Of a DNA stretch of 64,000 bases, positions 21,914 to 34,300 are shown one piece after another. The notes under the pieces were generated by a model. That model was not told where the DNA came from, made no database searches, and saw only the letters and a list, made by a program, of their open reading frames with translations. The stretch comes from Trema orientale (taxonomy: Eukaryota > Streptophyta > Magnoliopsida > Rosales > Cannabaceae). How positions within the stretch are numbered: position 1 is the stretch's first letter; each line of letters begins with the position of its first letter. The DNA lies in assembly GCA_002914845.1 (NCBI GenBank), contig JXTC01000259.1, positions 25,067 through 89,066 on the forward strand, written 5' to 3'. The position numbers and the translations under genes were made by a program.

Positions 21914-23740
21914 TTAAAGATTAACATTAATTACATAAGGTAACTAAACATGTATACGTAGTTTTTTCGAAAGAGTCTTTCTTTACTTAAAAACTGACAT
22001 ATATAAACAGTTTTAGAATATAAATAGCCCAGTCAATACTACTATTGATTTGCAATATTATACATGACAATATAGCTAAATGGGCTATAGCCAATAAATA
22101 GAAATCCATGAGTGCATTTTACATAAAACATCTTAATTTTTGTACACTTAACTTTCTTTGAAGACTTTAACTTGAAATGATAATTAGGCCCATAAAAAGC
22201 ATTTACTTTGACAGTTGTCATTGGGCTATTTATCCCACTTGCTGGATTTAATTTGATTGGATTGAAATAGTAGTTAAAATTGGATTAGATTTTATTCAAA
22301 AAAAAAAATTGGATTAGATTATATAGTACATTACTTTATTTGGTGCAATCTAGAACTTACAAACTATACAATTTTTAAGTGCAAAAATACCTATAAATGT
22401 TTTATAAAATCTAAAAAAAGAACAATAAATTTTTACATGATAGAATAAATTAATAAAAAATCATCCAAATTCAATAATACATTTAAAAGCAATTTTTGAA
22501 TAAAACTAGCAGTTTTTAAACTGTTAATACTCCAAATATTATGTTTTTTCTTTGAGAAAAAAATACCAGAATGGGATTGGATAACTAGAGTTGAAAAGAA
22601 AAAGAGTATTTATAAATTAAAAAAAAAATCTTTGTTTTTTTTCACATTAATTTAAGAAAATGATCATTTTTTCACTTATTTAATAAATGGTCTTTTTTCC
22701 GTTTGTGCTTTTATTTTGCAAATGGTCATTGTTTTATGCATCAATTTTATGTGTATTAGTATTTCTTTTTAATGTAGTATATCAATTTTGATACTGATAT
22801 ATTTACTATATAATTGGTATATTTTTAAGCCCTTTTAAGGTGCTTCTACACGAATGCCTTATTTTTAGACATGAGAAATTTAGGTAGATGACCAAAATTT
22901 TAAATTTGATTAAGTTGATGTCCACTTTTAAAATTTTATAGCTAAATGTCTAGGTATATATATTTTTACACTTTTAGTTACTGTACTGAAATGCACTATG
23001 TATATAATTTTTTATACTTGGTATATAAAATTTTACACTTAGTATATAAGCATATATACCAGACATTTTGCTATAATATTTGACAAAGGGACATTTACTG
23101 AAATTGGGCCCAAAATTTGGTCATATTTCTATAAGCCCTTTTAGACATTGCTTTTAATGGATGTCCCTTTTTTATTTTATTAACTTTTATAACTTTTTTT
23201 TTACCTCTGGTAAATTACTTATTACACTATTACAAACTAATATATTATTTATGTACCATAACTTAAGAAAATATTACTTATTTACCACCAATATAAGATG
23301 ATATATTTATAATTATACCTATATAAGTTAGATGTTTACCACTATTATACACAAGTATGCTATTTATTTAACACAATCTAAAAAAAATCCTCGTTATTTA
23401 CCATTGATATAAAGGGTTATAATTACTATTATACTCCTAGTAAATAACTTTATTATAATGATTATAAACAGTATATCTTTTATATAACACTACATATATG
23501 TTGGCATATAATTGATTTACTACTGATAAACTATTATGTTAAGTGGTCTTCATTACTACTAATATATAATGATATATTACTAATTTACTATTAATATATT
23601 ATTATATATAGAGCTATACGCTGATTTTGTTGGTTTTGAAAATATTTGCAACATAATAATATGAACTAGAAAATATTTTTAAAACAGAATGGTAATAGTA
23701 CTACAGAGATCTTAACTTAGTTATATTAATTCAACAAACA
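21914..23740. other. AT-rich, no gene seen
   Basis: Imperfect short repeats around the word atatattacta at 23200-23610. No open frame worth reporting. Confidence 0.5.
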
Positions 23741-24740
23741 TGATGAGAGAATAAATAATTTACCTCTTAAAGCGATTATAACAATTCCAAAACTTTCTTC
23801 TTTGAGTCGCTTAAATCTTCAAGACTATGATTCATACCAAGAATTAGATGTGTGGGCAACTATGAAATAGAGTAGGAATTTCTATAGTAATAGTTATTTT
23901 TCTTGTTCTTACTTGTTAGTCTTAACACGTAGAGTAAGAACTTTTTCTCTCTAGAAAAACTATAAAAAAATGTGTGTAGAAAAACTAACTACCACTCCTA
24001 TGTAGGAGTGATGGGAAAGAGTCTACTCCAAGTGGGACTCCTACTCATTGTTTTCTTTTTCTACGAAAAAACTAGATAGTGGTTTCCCATCTTTGTTAAT
24101 ACTATCTGATAGTATTTTGTTATCTTTAAATACTATATAATAGTATCCTTATTTATCTAGAGACTAATAGTTAACTATCTAGTAGTTAAATATTGTGATA
24201 AATAAATCTTTTAATTATTTGATAATTAAAAGATTATTTAATAATTATAAAGTATCTAATATTATGAAATAATTATCTGCATAGTTATATGGTTATATTA
24301 ATTATTAAACTCTTTAAAATCTGCTAGTAGGCATGAGCCACTTGTGTTGGGCCAGCTTTGATCCAAATTTATTTAGACAGTGGCCCATTATCTTCTTCCA
24401 ACTCTACAATCTAATACAATGTTTATGAGCTAGTTTGAGAACCTAATGGATCGATAATATTAAGCTTCAATAAATTTAATTTATTAATTAAACTCTTTAA
24501 TCAATAAATATAATTGATTAACTCTTGAATTACTCTACTAAAAATTCAGAATGACACTGTCATTATAATAGATATAATTACTGAAATAGAAAGTTATGAA
24601 TAATTCAAGCAAAAAAAAAAAAGTTATGACTAATCTGTTAATTTAATCATTACATATAAATTGACCATCCATAAGATATTCATAATTAGAACTAAGTCTA
24701 AGTTCATTTACCTCTCTAAATATTACCTCTTTATATAGAG
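23740..24740. mobile_element. LTR remnant related to the solo LTR at 43767-45646
   Basis: Shares blocks in the same order with that LTR: taattaaactctttaat, actctactaaaaattcagaat (against actccactaaaaatctggaat), and ccataagatattcataattag (against ccatagataattcataattgg). The ends are not definable and no target duplication is seen, so it is an old, truncated copy. Confidence 0.6.
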
Positions 24741-24793
24741 GGGTTAAGGGAGTTTTTCTATCTTTCCTTCTTTTTTTCTATTCTTTTTCTAAT

Positions 24794-24997
24794 GGATAAT
24801 ACTAGGAGTCCTAATTATTGTCCTAAATTTTTTGTACCAATAGATATAGTGGCATGTAATTTATCACCATTCAATTAATGATAATATTGAATTTATTTGT
24901 GGTAAGTTTTAAAACATCAATTGCATGGTAATAAATCGTATGCCACATACATTGGTATCAAAAGTTTGGTATAATAGTTGGTACCCAAGTATTATCC
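24794..24997. mobile_element. MITE family C, about 204 bp
   Basis: Inverted ends: left ggataatactaggagtcc, right gggtacccaagtattatcc in inverted form, with pairing that continues through accaat, gtggcat and aatttatcaccat. Related copies lie at 61927-62133 and, as fragments, at 60940 and 58363. Confidence 0.7.
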
Positions 24998-24999
24998 TT

Positions 25000-26149
25000 T
25001 TCTTATATATTGATGACAATGTATAGATTAGGTGTGGGGTGGATAATTTCCTGTTTCTATCATGTTTTTATCTGGGTTTGTTTTTGGTCTCGTTGGTTTT
25101 TATTTTTATTTGTGATTTTTATTTTTGCTTTTTATTTCCTTTATTTTTCTTTTATTTCTTTTTATTTTTGAGTCCAAAAAACAAGTCTAATTTCCTTTTA
25201 GTCTGTTTTGAGTCAGTCTTAGGATATTTCTAGCTTCTGTGAGGAATTTGAATTTTGACAATTGTAGTTTGATAGATAATGAGCACTATTGATAATTGTT
25301 GATTTTTATTCTATGGATAATATGCTTGATTGTAGTTGTACTCTCACTTTTATGCATAGAAGCCAAGTCAGTTAGTATAGAGAATAATACGCATGATTAG
25401 TTGATCTTGTGCTTTCATTTTGATTATTGCCTTAGTTTATATGATATGAGGTGAATATTAGAACTTTCCTAGAAGCCTTTTGAGGTAAACAACCGGTTGT
25501 GTGTTTCTTAGAAAATGATTAAGACACTTAGGTTTTTGAGCACCAAAGCTAAATAAGCCAGTTTCCTTGATTGATGTCTAAGCACATCCCCTAGTTAGCC
25601 AATTTGAGCCTACGTGTATACCTTTTTCTTTTGGTTAGCCACATATTGTCTTCCTCTAGCTTAAACATACTATTGTCTCACCCTTGGTTCCATGTGTTGA
25701 ATAGAGCAAGGAACATTAGGAGGAGCTCTGATGAAATTGGGTTGAGATGAAAGATATATATGAGGGAGTTTTTAGCTGTCAATAAAGGAACGTTTAGAAA
25801 TAATTGGGAAAATTGTTAAATTTTTGTGAAAGGAGAGACGATTAATTAGAAAAAAAAAAATAGATATGTGAAAAAAAAAATTATGAAAGAAAAAAAAATG
25901 AAAAAATGAAAAAAAAAAGAAGAAGAAGAAAAACTCATCTCTATTTGTGCATCATGTGAATAAATTCATATCTTTATAGTTGTTTATTCGAGTGAGTAAT
26001 TTTTTCTGTGAATGTTTTGGAGAATGGTTTAGAATAATGAAAAGGCTTAACATATATTATATGCTATTAACTTTATGTGTTTTGTTGAAGTTGAGATTTT
26101 TGCTTATTGAAGATTTTTAGTTGTCTCAACTATATGAAATATGTAAAAT
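25000..26149. other. Possible 3' end of a Ty3-type retrotransposon, decayed
   Basis: Contains ggtgtggggtggataattt followed by a long T-rich stretch, the look of the non-coding tail after the polyprotein in some plant Ty3 elements. No polyprotein motif is present. A/GA-rich low-complexity DNA follows at 25850-25930. Confidence 0.3.
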
Positions 26150-28600
26150 CTTTTTATACACCTCGTTTTGGCCTATTCTGATCAATCTTTTTGTAGAACA
26201 GTCAAACCAATGAGTTTATTTCCCTAAACTTATCTAGGATTAAAATGAGCCAAATAAAGAGTGTTTCTTGCTCAAAAAACTCAATTCCAATTATCTAGTA
26301 CATAGTTATGACTTTTGCTCGTTTCGGCCCATTTTGGTCAACCTTTTTTTAAAACAGTCAAACTAATGAGTTTGTTTCCTGAAACTTACCCAATATTACA
26401 AAGAACCAAAAAGAGTGTTTGTTGCTCCCAAAAAAAAATTCTAATTATCAAGCATATAATTATCCCACTTTAATCATTTCAGTCTATTTTGGTCAACCTA
26501 TTTTGGAACAGTCAAACTGAGGAGTATGTATTCCGAAACTTACCTAGGGTCACAAGGAACTACAAGAGTGTTTGTTGCTCCAAACAATGAATTCCAACTT
26601 TCTAGCACTTAGTTATCCATGTTTACTCATTTCAGTCCATTTTGATCAACCTTTTAATAGAATAGTCAAACCAAGGAGTTTGTTTCTCAAAACTTTTATA
26701 GGATCACAAGGAAGCAAATAAACAATGTTTGTTACTCCAAAAACCCAATTCTAATTTTCTAGCACATAATTATCTCACTTTGTTCGTTTTAATCGATTTT
26801 GGTCAACCTTTTTGTAGAACAGTCAAACCAAGCAGTTTGTTTTCTGAAACTTACCTAAGGTCACAAGAAACCAAATATAAAATGTGTTTGTTGCTCCAAA
26901 AACCCAAGTCCAATAATCTGGTACATAGTTATCTCATTTTGCTCGTTTGGCCCATTTTGGTCAATCTTTTTGTAGAATAGTCAAACCATGGAGTTTATTT
27001 CCCGAAACTTTCTTAGGGTCACAAGGAAGTTAGAACAAAATAAAGAATGTTTGTTGCTCCAAATCCCCAATTCTAATTATCTGGCACATAGTTATCCCAC
27101 TTTGTTCATTTTGGTCCACTTTGTTCATCTCTTTTGTAGAAGAGTCAAACCAAGGAGTTTGCTTCTTGAAACTTACCTAAAGTCACAAGGAACTAAATAT
27201 TGTTACTCCAAAAACCCAATTCCAATTCTCTAGTGCATAGGTATCTCACTTTACTCGTTTTGGCTCATTTTGGTCAACCATTTTATAGACAGTCAAACTA
27301 AGGAATTTGTTTCATGAAACTTACTTGGGGTTACAAAGAACAAAATAAAGAGCGTTTGTAGCTCCAAAAATCCAATTCAAATTATCTGTCACATAGTTCT
27401 CCCACTTTGTTCATTTCGGCCCATTTTGGTCAACCTTTTTGTAGAATAGCCAAACCAAGGAATTTGTTTTCGGAAACTTAGCTAGGGTTACAAAGAACTA
27501 AATATAGAGTGTTTATTGCTCCAAAAATCTAATTCCAACTATCTAGCATATAGTTATCTCACTTTGCTCATTTTGGCCCATTTGGTCTACCTTTTTGCGC
27601 AATAGTCAAACTAAGAAGTTTGTTTCCTAAAACTTATTTAAGATCACAAGGAACCTAGAGCGTTTGTTACTCTAAAAACCTAATTCTAATTATTTAGCAC
27701 ATAGTTATCCATTTTTTTCATTTTGGCATGTTTTTGTTAACCTTTTAGTAGAACAGCCCAACCAATGAGTTTGTTTCCTAAAACTTAACTAATGTTATAA
27801 AGAACCAAATAAATAGTGTTTGTTGCTCCAAAAAACATAATTCTAATTATATAGCACATAGTTATCTCACTTTGCTTGTTTCAGCTCATTTTGGTCAACC
27901 TTTTTGTTGAACAATCAAACTAAGGAGTTTGTTTTCCGAAACTTACCTAGGGTCACAATAAATCAAGTATCATTACTCCAAACACTTAATGCTAATTTTT
28001 AAACAAAAAAACACTCAATTCTAATTTTTTAGGACATAGTTATCTTTCTTTGCTCTTTTTGGCCTATTTTGGTCAACCTTTTTATAGAATAATAAAATCA
28101 AGAAGTTTGTTTTCTGAAACTTACCCAATGTCACAAGGAACCAAATTTGTTGCTCCAAAAATACAAGTCCAATTATCTAGCATATAATTCTCTCACTTTG
28201 CTCGTTTCGACCTATTTTAGTCAATCTTTCTGTAGAATAATTAAACTAAGGAGTTTGTTTCTCGAAACTTACTCAAAATTATAAGGAACCAAATAAAGAG
28301 CGTTGTTTTAAAAACACAATTCCAAGTTATGCCACTTTGCTTGTTTCAACCCATTTTGGTCAATCTTTTTATTGAACAACCAAACCATGGAGTTTGTTTC
28401 TCGAAATTTACCTACGATAACAATGAACTAAATAAAGAGTATTTGTTGCTCCAAACACTCACTTCTAATTTTCTAGAATATAGTTACCCCTCTTTGCTTG
28501 TTTCGGCCCATTTTAGTCAACTTTTTTGTAAAACTGTCAAACGAAGCAGTTTGTTTCCTGAAACTTTCCTAGGGTCACAAAGAACCAAATATGGAAAAGG
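26150..28600. repeat. Satellite array, about 16 monomers of about 156 bp
   Basis: The block ccattttggtcaaccttttt recurs about 16 times at an average spacing near 156 bases. Each copy also carries cagtcaaaccaaggagtttg, gaaacttacctagggtcaca, gtttgttgctccaaaaaccc and a tagcacatagttatc-type word. Monomers are visibly diverged (roughly 75-85 percent by eye), all head-to-tail. Open frames inside (26729-27233 and 28329-28670) are products of the repeat, not genes. Confidence 0.95.
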
Positions 28601-29060
28601 GATAATGAATGAAAGAGAAAGTTATGAGAGAAAATATTGGGATAGGGATTGGAAGAGAAAATATGACTGAGGTTAGATGAATGAGAATGTCATGAGTCAG
28701 ATTAGATGATGAGTGAGGCAAAAAATTAAGAATAAAAGAAGTCAATATTTATATATCTTTTCTTTTTACTTTTTCAATTGGCAAGTGAGAGAAAAAAAAA
28801 AGTGAGTATGTTACTTTTTTTTACTATATATTTTTCTGAATTTCAAACATGAGAAAATTTTTACCTTTTCCCCCTTCTTTTCCTCTCTTTTTCTTTTCCT
28901 CCCAAAAATAGATTCTAAACATGTCCTTACATCTTTTGCAAAAAAAAAAAAAAAAAATCAGTATACGTATAGAGGAAATTAGGCAATACCGACTTTTTTT
29001 TTGAAAGGAATTTGAAATTACAGTGAGTCAGTTTTTTTTTTCCCCTAATTTCTGTACTGC
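28601..29060. other. AT-rich, no gene seen
   Basis: GA-rich stretch at 28590-28680, then poly-A and poly-T tracts. Confidence 0.5.
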
Positions 29061-29067
29061 ATTTTTA

Positions 29068-29442
29068 AGAAAAATGTTATTTATTAAAATTATTTTTTAG
29101 AAAAATACCATTTTTAAAATGGTTAGTAGTTACTAGTATTTGAAACTAGATATCGGTTACTAGTTATAACACATTCTTTTTTCTTTTGTTGTTCTTTTTT
29201 CCCCTCTTTTTTGTACTTTTTATTACTTTTTCCTATCTATTACTAGTTAGAATATTTTTCCTCTATTTATGTTACTAGTTAAAATATTTTTCCTCTCTCT
29301 CTCTTTTGTTTTTGTTTTTTAAATTTGAATACCTTTGATTAGTAGATACCAGTGTTCAAAACTAGTTACCAGTTACCTGTTACTATTTTAAGAAATGGCA
29401 TTTTTTTAAAAGTGACATTTTCTGATAAATACGGTATGATAT
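29068..29442. repeat. Foldback inverted repeat, about 375 bp
   Basis: The left arm aaaataccatttttaaaatg, then gttactagtatttgaaacta, pairs imperfectly with the right arm ggtatctac-type text, aactagttacc and aaatggcattttt. T-rich spacer between the arms. Probably an old MITE; no target duplication seen. Confidence 0.6.
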
Positions 29443-29514
29443 TTGGAAAAAAAAAATTGACCTAACATATTAAATTGTTTTTTGTTTTATAGGTAAAAGT
29501 CTTAAAAACCCTAT

Positions 29515-29800
29515 GGCTATATTTGGAACTTGGATTTTAGTAGGGAAAAAATTGAGTGGGAAAAATTGAAGGAAAATGAGAGAGAAAATATTTTCCTAAA
29601 ATTCTATAAAATTTAATTTTTTTAATTTTTTCTCTCATAATCTTTTCATTATAATCTAAATCTTTCAAATTTACTAAAAATATCCCTTACATAATTTCCG
29701 TAAAAACTTTTTCTTCAATTTTTGATAAAATCCAAACAAAAAAAAATATAATTCCTAATAATTTTTTTCCTTCTCTAAAATCCAGTATCCAAATAGAGCC
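29515..29800. mobile_element. Tourist-like MITE, 286 bp
   Basis: The ends ggctatatttggaacttgga and, inverted, ggctctatttggatactgga form the TIRs, and TAT flanks both sides (29512-29514 and 29801-29803). The interior is a low-complexity A/T foldback. Confidence 0.75.
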
Positions 29801-30720
29801 TATATGTATATATACATATTTTTTGGTCTATGATTATCCCTCCTAAAAATTCGTCACATCCTTCTTTCCTTCCTCTTCTCACGCGACCTAATATAAAAAT
29901 CGGTGAAGTGCTTCCTTTAGTAGACACCTAGAAGGCTAGACTCAACATTTAAAAAGAGGAAACTTGATTTTTTATGCTAATTTTTCAAAAGAAAATTTGA
30001 AAAATCCCAGATTTTAAAATAATTTGAAATTTTTTGGATTTAAATTAGAAAAATACCACGTTTAAAATTATTTAGAAAAATATCACTTTTTAATTAATTG
30101 ATAGGATACTTGATACCAATCAGGTAATGTGACCAACTTAGAGTACTTGAAAAATACAAATTTCAAAAAAAGTGATGATTTTATAAATATTTCTTAAAGT
30201 GTTACTTTTATAAATAAATTTACAAAAATGATATCGTTCTAAATCAATTTGAGACTTTTTGAAAACTTTAATCCATTTAGGATTTTTCAATTTTTTGATA
30301 TTTTGAGCCTGAAATTTTGTAAAAAGCCCATTTAAAAGTGATAAAATGGGCTTTTAGCCAGATTGCTGAATTTTGAATTATAGTTTGTAAAATAGTTATT
30401 TTTTTTTTTCAAAAAATGTTAAAAAAGGCCAAATTTTAAAAATTATTTAAAAATAATCATTTTTCATATTTAATATATCAAAATATATTAATTATTTTTT
30501 CAAAAATTGATTTATTTTTCAAAAAAATTGATTTAATTTATAAAAAATATATACTCACTAGAAAACGGCCATTTATCGAACTAAAATTATAAAACTGTCA
30601 TTTATTAAATAAAAGTAGAAAACGGCTATTTTCTAAATTAATCGTAAAAAAAAAACACTATTTCTTATAAATAAATACTCTAATAAAATAATAGTAATTA
30701 TAATTGTTTGAAAGAAACCA
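29801..30720. other. Region upstream of the SUA-like gene
   Basis: AT-rich, no open frame. A regulatory-looking palindrome at 30321-30356 is listed separately. Confidence 0.5.
30321..30356. promoter_or_regulatory. Inverted pair of site-II-like motifs upstream of the SUA-like gene
   Basis: Two TGGGCT words (the plant site II form TGGGCY, bound by TCP factors in housekeeping promoters) face each other in a near-perfect palindrome: aaaagcccattt, a short loop, then aaatgggctttt. It lies about 400 bases upstream of the presumed transcript start. Confidence 0.45.
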
Positions 30721-30749
30721 CCGAGTGTCAAGCGGCTGAGTGAACAAAA

Positions 30750-30848
30750 AGCCCTAAAAAGAACCGAACATAGAACTCGCGACAAGGAAGACGAACCTGC
30801 TTCAACATTCAATCTCCACCCATAGCCTCTTAGATCCGATTCTTTGGG
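30750..30848 (+). other. Likely 5' UTR exon of the SUA-like gene
   Basis: A GC-richer stretch after the AT-rich upstream DNA, ending at a donor (ttggg followed by gtatgttttc). The start codon lies about 450 bases downstream, after an acceptor-like ctttgcag near 31262, giving the intron-in-leader layout common in plant RNA-binding-protein genes. Confidence 0.5.
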
Positions 30849-31302
30849 TATGTTTTCGCTCCTTTTTTTTCTTTAAAAAAAAATTTAATTCGATTGGTTT
30901 TTCTCTCATACGAATTTGATTATATGTTTTAGGAAAGGTTGGTATGGATGGTAATATAATATATGAAAGATGGTTTTGCGTTTATTGTCAGAACAACCTG
31001 TTTGATGTTGTGTAGTAGACAGTTTAGAGAGAGAGATGGAAGATGAGGTGTTTTTGGAATTTGTGGAATGGGTTTTGCAATGGTTGTGAAAAGGAAGCCA
31101 ATGGGCTCAGTCAAGTCATGGGAATTATTGGTTATTGGTTCATCATTGCCATAACTGTGTCTGTTTGTGCATATTATACAGGAGAAAAAAGAAAAAAAAA
31201 GGAAAAAGGTTTTTCAACATTTCAATCTTCTGAAAGTGAAAGATCATCAGCAAAGCTTTGCAGGGTGGTTAACGCTGACCGCCGGTTTTGGCTTGCGAGA
31301 AA

Positions 31303-34300
31303 ATGGATCCGGGTCGCTATGGTCTTCAGCAAGGATGGGATAATAACAGCGTAATTGTGGTTTCCTCCTTAAATAATCACCTATATGGGATGATATTACA
31401 AGAAATTATTAGGACAAAATGAGACTGTCCCATTTTTTTCTGGTATCTCATCCTGAGAGAAAGCCATGTGGCAGTGAGGATATGGATTGGATTTGCCTAA
31501 CCCGTCATATACTCATTGATTTTGTTGCTGACATAGCTTATTCTCTTTAATCCACAGGCTCTGGAGGGGTATGCTGGAGTTCATGAGCCAAACTTTCGGT
31601 GAGTGCTCACTATTACTTTGCACCATCTCAGCGGTAACTTAGTGCCTTTTGGGCAAAATAATTCTTCATTGTGCGTCAGTAATGTTCATCGGGATTTCCT
31701 ACTTATTTCTTTGTGATTGTCATGGTTTTCCCTTCTCTTTTCTTCTTCCTTTTTAAATTTATTTATTTATTTATCAGTGTTGTTAAATTTGTCAATGTGT
31801 TATCTTTTCTTCTTTGGTCCAATTTTACATTTTTTGGCAGGGTTGGTGGTTCATATGATGAAAGAAGGTTTTTAGATGAAAGATATTCAAGGGGTAACGT
31901 CTATCCAAGAAATGCCTTCCAACGTGACATTATAGATAGGGATAACTATCCTCCACCACCTCCTTCCATTGGTATTTGGCCGCAATCAAGAAGGAGAAGT
32001 TATGAAGAAGAATTTCCGATTGATAGGGAATCAAGACGACATGAGAAACAATATATTGATCCATATCATGAGTTGGATACTTATCATGATCCTGAGCTTG
32101 ATACTTTTCCGGAATTTGACAAGTTTCGGGATGGCTATCGAAATATTGACGACTATCGCGATCATGGATTTGACAAGTCTACTAGGCTTGGGGGACGTGA
32201 TCGAGATGAATATGCACATGATGATTATGAACATAGATCTCGAGGTTCCCATCAAAGCAGGGAGGATAGTCTTGAAAGGGATTATGAATTCGGTCGGCAT
32301 AGTTATGATTCTGACTATGATAGAGGTAGTAGGAGAGATGGTAATTGGAGGAAGCGTGGATCTCGTGATCGAGAAAGAGATCAAAGTCCCCATAGAAGGC
32401 ACGACCGGGAAAGAGATCGGAGTCCATATAGAAGGCATGAAAGGTCGCGGTCTCGTGGACGTGATGATCGCCCTAGATCTAGGTCTCCTAGAGGTCGCAG
32501 CCATGGTCGAAGTCATCGAGAGGACAGCTCTGATGATGCTAGACATGAAAGGTTTGAGAGGCGACGTGACTATGAAGACAAGCGTCAACGCGATCACTAC
32601 TCTGTGGTATCTTTGTCTCTCACACGTACTTGTTAATTGTCTCATTGGATTTGTTGCATCCTATAAATCTCGAATAACGTTGATCTTTATGTAGGCACCA
32701 TCTGCTACGGTTGTTGTGAAGGGTCTCTCGCAGAAAACAACTGAAGAAGATCTATACCAGATCCTTGTAATGTGTTATTCCATGCTTTTATCTGAATATT
32801 ACTTATTTTACTTAAGTAGCTTGCTTGCTAAGAATTTAATTTCTCTCTCAGGCCGAATGGGGTCCTCTTCGTCATGTTCGGGTCATAAAAGAGCGAAATT
32901 CTGGCATCTCGCGAGGATTTGCTTTTATTGATTTCCCTTCTGTGGTACTCTATGTTTTCTATCATTCTTATTTTCTCTTCTTTGTTTTAATGATTAGAGT
33001 GCAAAAGAAAGTCCTTTTGTGGAACAGGGTGCTGCACGTGCTATGATGGAGAAGCTTGGAGATGATGGTCTTGTTGTTGATGGCAGGAAGCTGTTCTTTG
33101 AGTACAGGTTTATATCCTTTTCCCTGATCGTATTCCATTTATTGTATTTCCATGTTTTGTAAATATGGTTATTTTTTCTTTCCTAATATCCTGATGGTTG
33201 TTTGGAGGAGTTTGAATATTTTAAATGATGACTATCAATATTAATTACTCGAATAAATGATGATCAATATAAGTCTTGAAAGGAAATTAAGACGAGAGCA
33301 AGGCAAAAGCATCATTTTAAACAATTTATTTGCATGTTAAAGCGTAACTGTGTTTCAATCCTAGGTAACCTCCTCCCCCAACTTCATTAGAACTGAATAT
33401 TCTTTAACATGTAAACTTTTTTCCCGTAAGAAACTTAACACTTGTTTTTTCCTTCTAAATAAAAAGAAGATATCTGAACGCTAGGTAAGTTATTTATAAT
33501 TTTAAAATTTCCATTCTGCTCGTTCATGTTTAAGGCTTTTAAGGCCAGGTATACATTCATGTTTTCCTCTTTCTTAAGAGTTTTCCTGTTACTTTCACTG
33601 CTATCCATATGCTTAGATCATACCTGAAAAAGGGACAGATATCTAGAACATTATAAGATTTATTAGTAAAATACATAATTCTCACAAGTACTTTTTAAAA
33701 ACTGATTTTTTCTTAATAGATAATAAGCAGGAACTTTATTAATTCAAGAAAAGTATAGATACAAACCCATGAGGGTTAGGTCGAGTGGTCAGACTTAAAA
33801 TTTAATTATCAAATGGGGGCATTACTTGAATCTTGTAAAATATTACATGTAAATGTTAGATAAAAAGATTGAGCGGGCATAAGCCCCGCTCGCCTCCTCT
33901 CACCCCTTACCTCCCTTGGTACCCGTTTGGAGCTCAGATAGTGAGGCGTCTTGATTAATCTGAATTCTCAGCGACTGTGGGTACTTTCAGATTTTGAAAA
34001 ATTTTCCGATCAATGCTCTGGCAATGTTATGATGTACTTTTGCTTGCTTTTGCCTTAAGTTTGACTATTGCCATTTTCAATTATGTTGTAATGCAGTAGT
34101 AAGCCAACTGGGGGGGCTGGTGGAGGATTTGGTCAAGAAGGTTCTGCAAAATCGGGTAACCATAAAAGCATCACAGTGCCATCTGATTGGATGTGTACTA
34201 GTTGTGGCTACATTAATTTTGCACGGAGGACATCCTGCTTTCAGGTTTTTATTTTTTATTTATTTGTTTTTGTAATTATTTTGGTTCAGTGCTAAGTTTA

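Noticed and set aside
26729..28670. Three or four open frames of 80-113 codons in the 26-28.7 kb region
   Set aside because: They repeat the satellite monomer (LLLQKPNSN..LAHSY) and are not genes.
31969..32694. Long open frames on both strands inside the RD/RS exon of the SUA-like gene (32031-32645 minus, 31969-32694 plus)
   Set aside because: Shadows of the repetitive, arginine- and aspartate-rich coding exon; peptides are low-complexity with no domain.
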